Source of the DNA: an uncultured Dialister sp.
GTDB taxonomy: Bacteria > Bacillota > Negativicutes > Veillonellales > Dialisteraceae
DNA length: 7,370 bases
NCBI GenBank assembly: GCA_934216155.1
Contig: CAKQBK010000089.1
Span: 1 to 7,370, forward strand
Reading direction: 5' to 3'
The position numbers and the translations under genes are program-made. Of the stretch, positions 5,809 to 7,370 are shown one piece after another (the first letter of the stretch is position 1; every line of letters begins with the position of its first letter). Under the pieces are notes generated by a model. It worked only from the letters and a program-made list of their open reading frames with translations. It did not search any database and had not been told where the DNA came from.

Positions 5809-6831
5809 ATGCCCAAATCAAGAAGTGAAATCTTACAAAAGGATGATCGGAAAATCGAGCGCATCCTGAGTTTATGGAACATCTTAAGCCATGGGCGGTC
5901 TGTGACACGCCGGCAAGTGGCGGAGATGTACCATGTAAATGAAAGGACCGTAAGTCGATATTTCCAGGACCTCAGGAAATATCTGGACCAACTGGAAGCA
6001 GTGGATGGGATTCCGAGAAAGCTCATTTATGATACTGCAGAAAAGAAATACCACATCCAGGAAATGGAGAATCGCTTTATTTCCAATGGCGAACTGTTTG
6101 GTATCTGCAAAATTCTTTTGGCCAGTCGGGCCTTTGGTAAAGAGGAAATGACATCGCTCATGGAACGGTTGCTCCAGACCGCTGTGCCGATGAAGGAAAA
6201 AGAAGTCATTACGGAATATGTAAAAAAAGAACTCTTTGATTACAAGGACCCGAAGCATAAAGCACCGGATATGGATATGTTTTGGAAAATCACCCAAGCG
6301 GTGGATCAGCATCATGTATTGAAATTCAATTACAAGAAAATGAATGCGTCCTACAGCACCATCCATCGAGTGCGCCCGCTGGGGGTATTCTTCTCCGAAT
6401 ACTACTTCTATATGGTTGGCTGGCCCTATAAAAGTGAAGCAGACGAATTTTCTACCAAATCCTATCGCTTGGACCGGATGACTGACGTAGAAGAAATGGC
6501 AACGATTTTCCAGATCCCCTATGTAGACCGGTTCAAAGAAGGAGAATATAAAAATCGGATCCAGTACATGTTTGGCGGGAAAGACGAATATATCAAATTC
6601 ACCTATACAGGAAATTCTATTGAGGCCGTATTGGACCGGCTGCCAACGGCAAAAGCCAAAAAGCAGGGAGACCATACCTGGATGGTGGAAGCAGAAATCC
6701 AGGGAAATGGAATTCTCATGTGGCTACTAAGCCAGGGGAGTCAAATCAACGTGCTCTATCCAGCTTCCCTTAGAGAACGCTGGCTAAACGAAGCTAAGAA
6801 AATCTGCGACATGGCAGAAAACGATAAGTAA
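5809..6831 (+). CDS. WYL-domain transcriptional regulator with N-terminal HTH
   Basis: This is a probable DNA-binding regulator of the WYL family. A winged helix-turn-helix lies at about residues 14-60, with VTRRQVAEMYHVNERTVSRY as the HTH (residues 32-51). A WYL domain follows at about 155-225; it retains the RVRPLGV, YFYMVGW and SYRLDRM motifs, though the name-giving Trp-Tyr-Leu reads Phe-Tyr-Met. A WCX-like C-terminal part (about 235-335) includes WLLSQGSQINVLYP. At 340 residues it is of usual length. AAAGGAG at 5797-5803, 5 bases before ATG, supports the start. It is monocistronic, with a terminator 14 bases after the stop. Family knowledge: WYL domains bind ligands, in some proteins single-stranded DNA, and members such as PafBC and DriD act in DNA damage responses. 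Its target here is unknown. An upstream inverted repeat could be its operator. Confidence 0.9.
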   Translation: MPKSRSEILQKDDRKIERILSLWNILSHGRSVTRRQVAEMYHVNERTVSRYFQDLRKYLDQLEAVDGIPRKLIYDTAEKKYHIQEMENRFISNGELFGICKILLASRAFGKEEMTSLMERLLQTAVPMKEKEVITEYVKKELFDYKDPKHKAPDMDMFWKITQAVDQHHVLKFNYKKMNASYSTIHRVRPLGVFFSEYYFYMVGWPYKSEADEFSTKSYRLDRMTDVEEMATIFQIPYVDRFKEGEYKNRIQYMFGGKDEYIKFTYTGNSIEAVLDRLPTAKAKKQGDHTWMVEAEIQGNGILMWLLSQGSQINVLYPASLRERWLNEAKKICDMAENDK

Positions 6832-6845
6832 CATAGAGAAATAAT

Positions 6846-6884
6846 AAAAGAGTCTGTCCGGCGGGATGGGCTCTTTTGCTATTT
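6846..6884 (+). terminator. Intrinsic terminator of the WYL gene
   Basis: AAAAGAG (6846-6852) pairs with CTCTTTT (6871-6877). The inner bases TCTGTCC and GGGATGGG extend this to about 14 bp with three wobble pairs around a GGCG loop (6860-6863). The T-rich tail GCTATTT follows. The hairpin starts 14 bases after the stop codon. The A-rich upstream side may allow weaker action on the other strand. Confidence 0.85.
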
Positions 6885-6885
6885 G

Positions 6886-6914
6886 GTGACTGGTAGACTA
6901 GTGACTGGTGACTC
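6886..6914 (+). repeat. Heptad array after the WYL terminator
   Basis: GTGACTG (6886-6892) is followed by a GTAGACT unit with one extra base, then GTGACTG (6901-6907) and GTGACTC (6908-6914). It belongs to the same heptad family as the arrays after nfo and sbcC but starts about 55 bases after the stop codon, beyond the terminator, so it need not be transcribed with the gene. Confidence 0.75.
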
Positions 6915-7020
6915 GTAAAGCGGGGGGAGTAGCTATAGCTAAAGATTAAGGTACAGATGTCTGCTTCTATATATATAAGCTAGCGTTCTTTTATTATCTC
7001 TTGCGTTAAGTAGCACTATG

Positions 7021-7120
7021 GTCATTTCGACCGAATTGGAGAAATCTTTGTGTTATTCTTTATGGAACAATGTGAAAGCGCAGGATTGAAATGAGACTTC
7101 TCGTTGAGCATTATCGCTAA
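7021..7120 (+). repeat. Dispersed intergenic element, copy 3 (shortened)
   Basis: GTCATTTCGACCG at 7021-7033 is followed after only three bases by GGAGAAATCT (7038-7047), so the internal part separating these motifs in copies 1 and 2 is missing or rearranged. TCATTTCGA (7022-7030) pairs with TTGAAATGA (7086-7094), with one G-U pair, preserving the inner stem. The end at 7107-7120 vaguely resembles the AGCACTAGCGGTAA end of copy 2. Confidence 0.55.
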
Positions 7121-7136
7121 TGACTTTATTTACTAC
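7110..7136 (+). repeat. 27-base direct repeat, right copy
   Basis: This matches 76-102 at 24 of 27 positions. The core CTAATGACTTTATTTACTAC differs from the left copy at a single base. It overlaps the apparent end of dispersed element copy 3. Confidence 0.5.
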
Positions 7137-7226
7137 AAAGATTAGCAGACGTATTTTAGCCGTAAATATATTCATAAGAATACACAAGAATGATAAATTT
7201 AAAATAATGTAAATACTTAAAAAGAA

Positions 7227-7241
7227 ACAAGACTGTCTTGT
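7227..7241. promoter_or_regulatory. 15-bp palindrome upstream of the strong promoter
   Basis: ACAAGAC, a central T, and GTCTTGT form a perfect interrupted palindrome ending 20 bases before the -35 box at 7262. It could be a binding site for a regulator of that promoter. On the - strand the palindrome is followed by TTCTTTTT, so a weak terminator in that direction is an alternative. Confidence 0.4.
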
Positions 7242-7261
7242 CAAAAATAGGTAAAATTCGT

Positions 7262-7290
7262 TTGACAGACATAGGTCGGATTGCTATAAT
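7262..7290 (+). promoter_or_regulatory. Consensus sigma-70 (sigma-A) promoter
   Basis: TTGACA (7262-7267) and TATAAT (7285-7290) are both perfect and separated by exactly 17 bases. The upstream stretch 7190-7259 is A-rich and could act as an UP element. Transcription should start near 7297 and leave the window. Such an ideal promoter is typical of rRNA, tRNA or other highly expressed transcripts. The leader contains two overlapping small hairpins (7315-7328 and 7326-7339). Confidence 0.85.
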
Positions 7291-7351
7291 AAACTACGCT
7301 TGAACGGAGAGGGCGAACTTCTAAGTTCTGAAAACAGAATAAAAAAGTTAG

Positions 7352-7370
7352 TTGACAAGTTCAAACAAAT
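7352..7370 (+). promoter_or_regulatory. Second -35 box, promoter truncated by window end
   Basis: A second perfect TTGACA lies at 7352-7357, preceded by an A-rich run (7340-7346). At 17-base spacing its -10 box would fall at about 7375-7380, outside the window. Tandem promoters about 90 bases apart are common before rRNA operons, so this fits P1/P2 of such an operon, but the gene itself is not seen. Confidence 0.4.

Larger units (their letters stand above)
6885..7370. other. Gene-free right-hand region
   Basis: After the terminator there is no supportable coding region. The stretch contains a heptad array, a 12-bp palindrome TAGCTATAGCTA (6930-6941), a short third copy of the dispersed element, a 15-bp palindrome, an A-rich tract and a strong promoter pointing out of the window. 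Confidence 0.65.

Noticed and set aside
5696..5908. - strand frame ending in a Gly-Ser-Lys repeat that looks collagen-like
   Set aside because: The repeat is the translation of the nine-base tandem array, the rest overlaps the WYL gene antisense, and no domain is seen.
5884..6675. 263-residue open frame on the - strand
   Set aside because: It lies wholly antisense to the well-supported WYL gene, has a Phe/His-rich composition typical of a complementary frame and no recognisable domain.
7053..7244. 63-residue hydrophobic frame on the - strand
   Set aside because: It is AT-rich and overlaps dispersed element copy 3 and the 15-bp palindrome. I see no convincing family or ribosome binding site.

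Overview
The window looks like chromosomal DNA of a Gram-positive-type bacterium (Bacillota; a Clostridia- or Negativicutes-like lineage is my best guess). This rests on strong AAAGGAG-type ribosome binding sites, a clostridial-style endonuclease IV beginning with a GCHLS motif, an overlapping sbcD-sbcC pair, and long repeat-filled intergenic gaps. The genus cannot be fixed from sequence reading alone.

Layout, all genes on the + strand. 1-252: AT-rich leader with an inverted repeat and a reversed heptanucleotide array. 253-1092: nfo, endonuclease IV. 1093-1383: gap with a heptad array, a first copy of a structured dispersed element and a nine-base tandem array. 1384-2550 and 2547-5168: sbcD and sbcC, overlapping by 4 bases. 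5169-5808: 640-base gap with a longer heptad array, a hairpin-rich module nested in a second copy of the dispersed element, an inverted repeat and a second nine-base array. 5809-6831: WYL-domain transcription factor followed by a good intrinsic terminator. 6885-7370: gene-free, with a heptad array, a shortened third copy of the dispersed element, and at the right edge a consensus sigma-70 promoter followed by another -35 box, so a strongly expressed transcript (possibly a stable RNA operon) probably starts beyond the window.

Functionally this is a DNA repair neighbourhood. Nfo cuts at abasic sites and other 3' blocking lesions. SbcCD opens hairpins, cruciforms and protein-blocked ends. The WYL protein belongs to a family in which several members sense DNA damage or single-stranded nucleic acid, so a link to repair is possible but not shown. 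The genes themselves are ordinary. The unusual content is the intergenic DNA: heptad arrays starting at the stop codons of nfo and sbcC, nine-base arrays just upstream of sbcD and the WYL gene, and a roughly 110-base element whose outer stem differs between copies by a compensated base pair.
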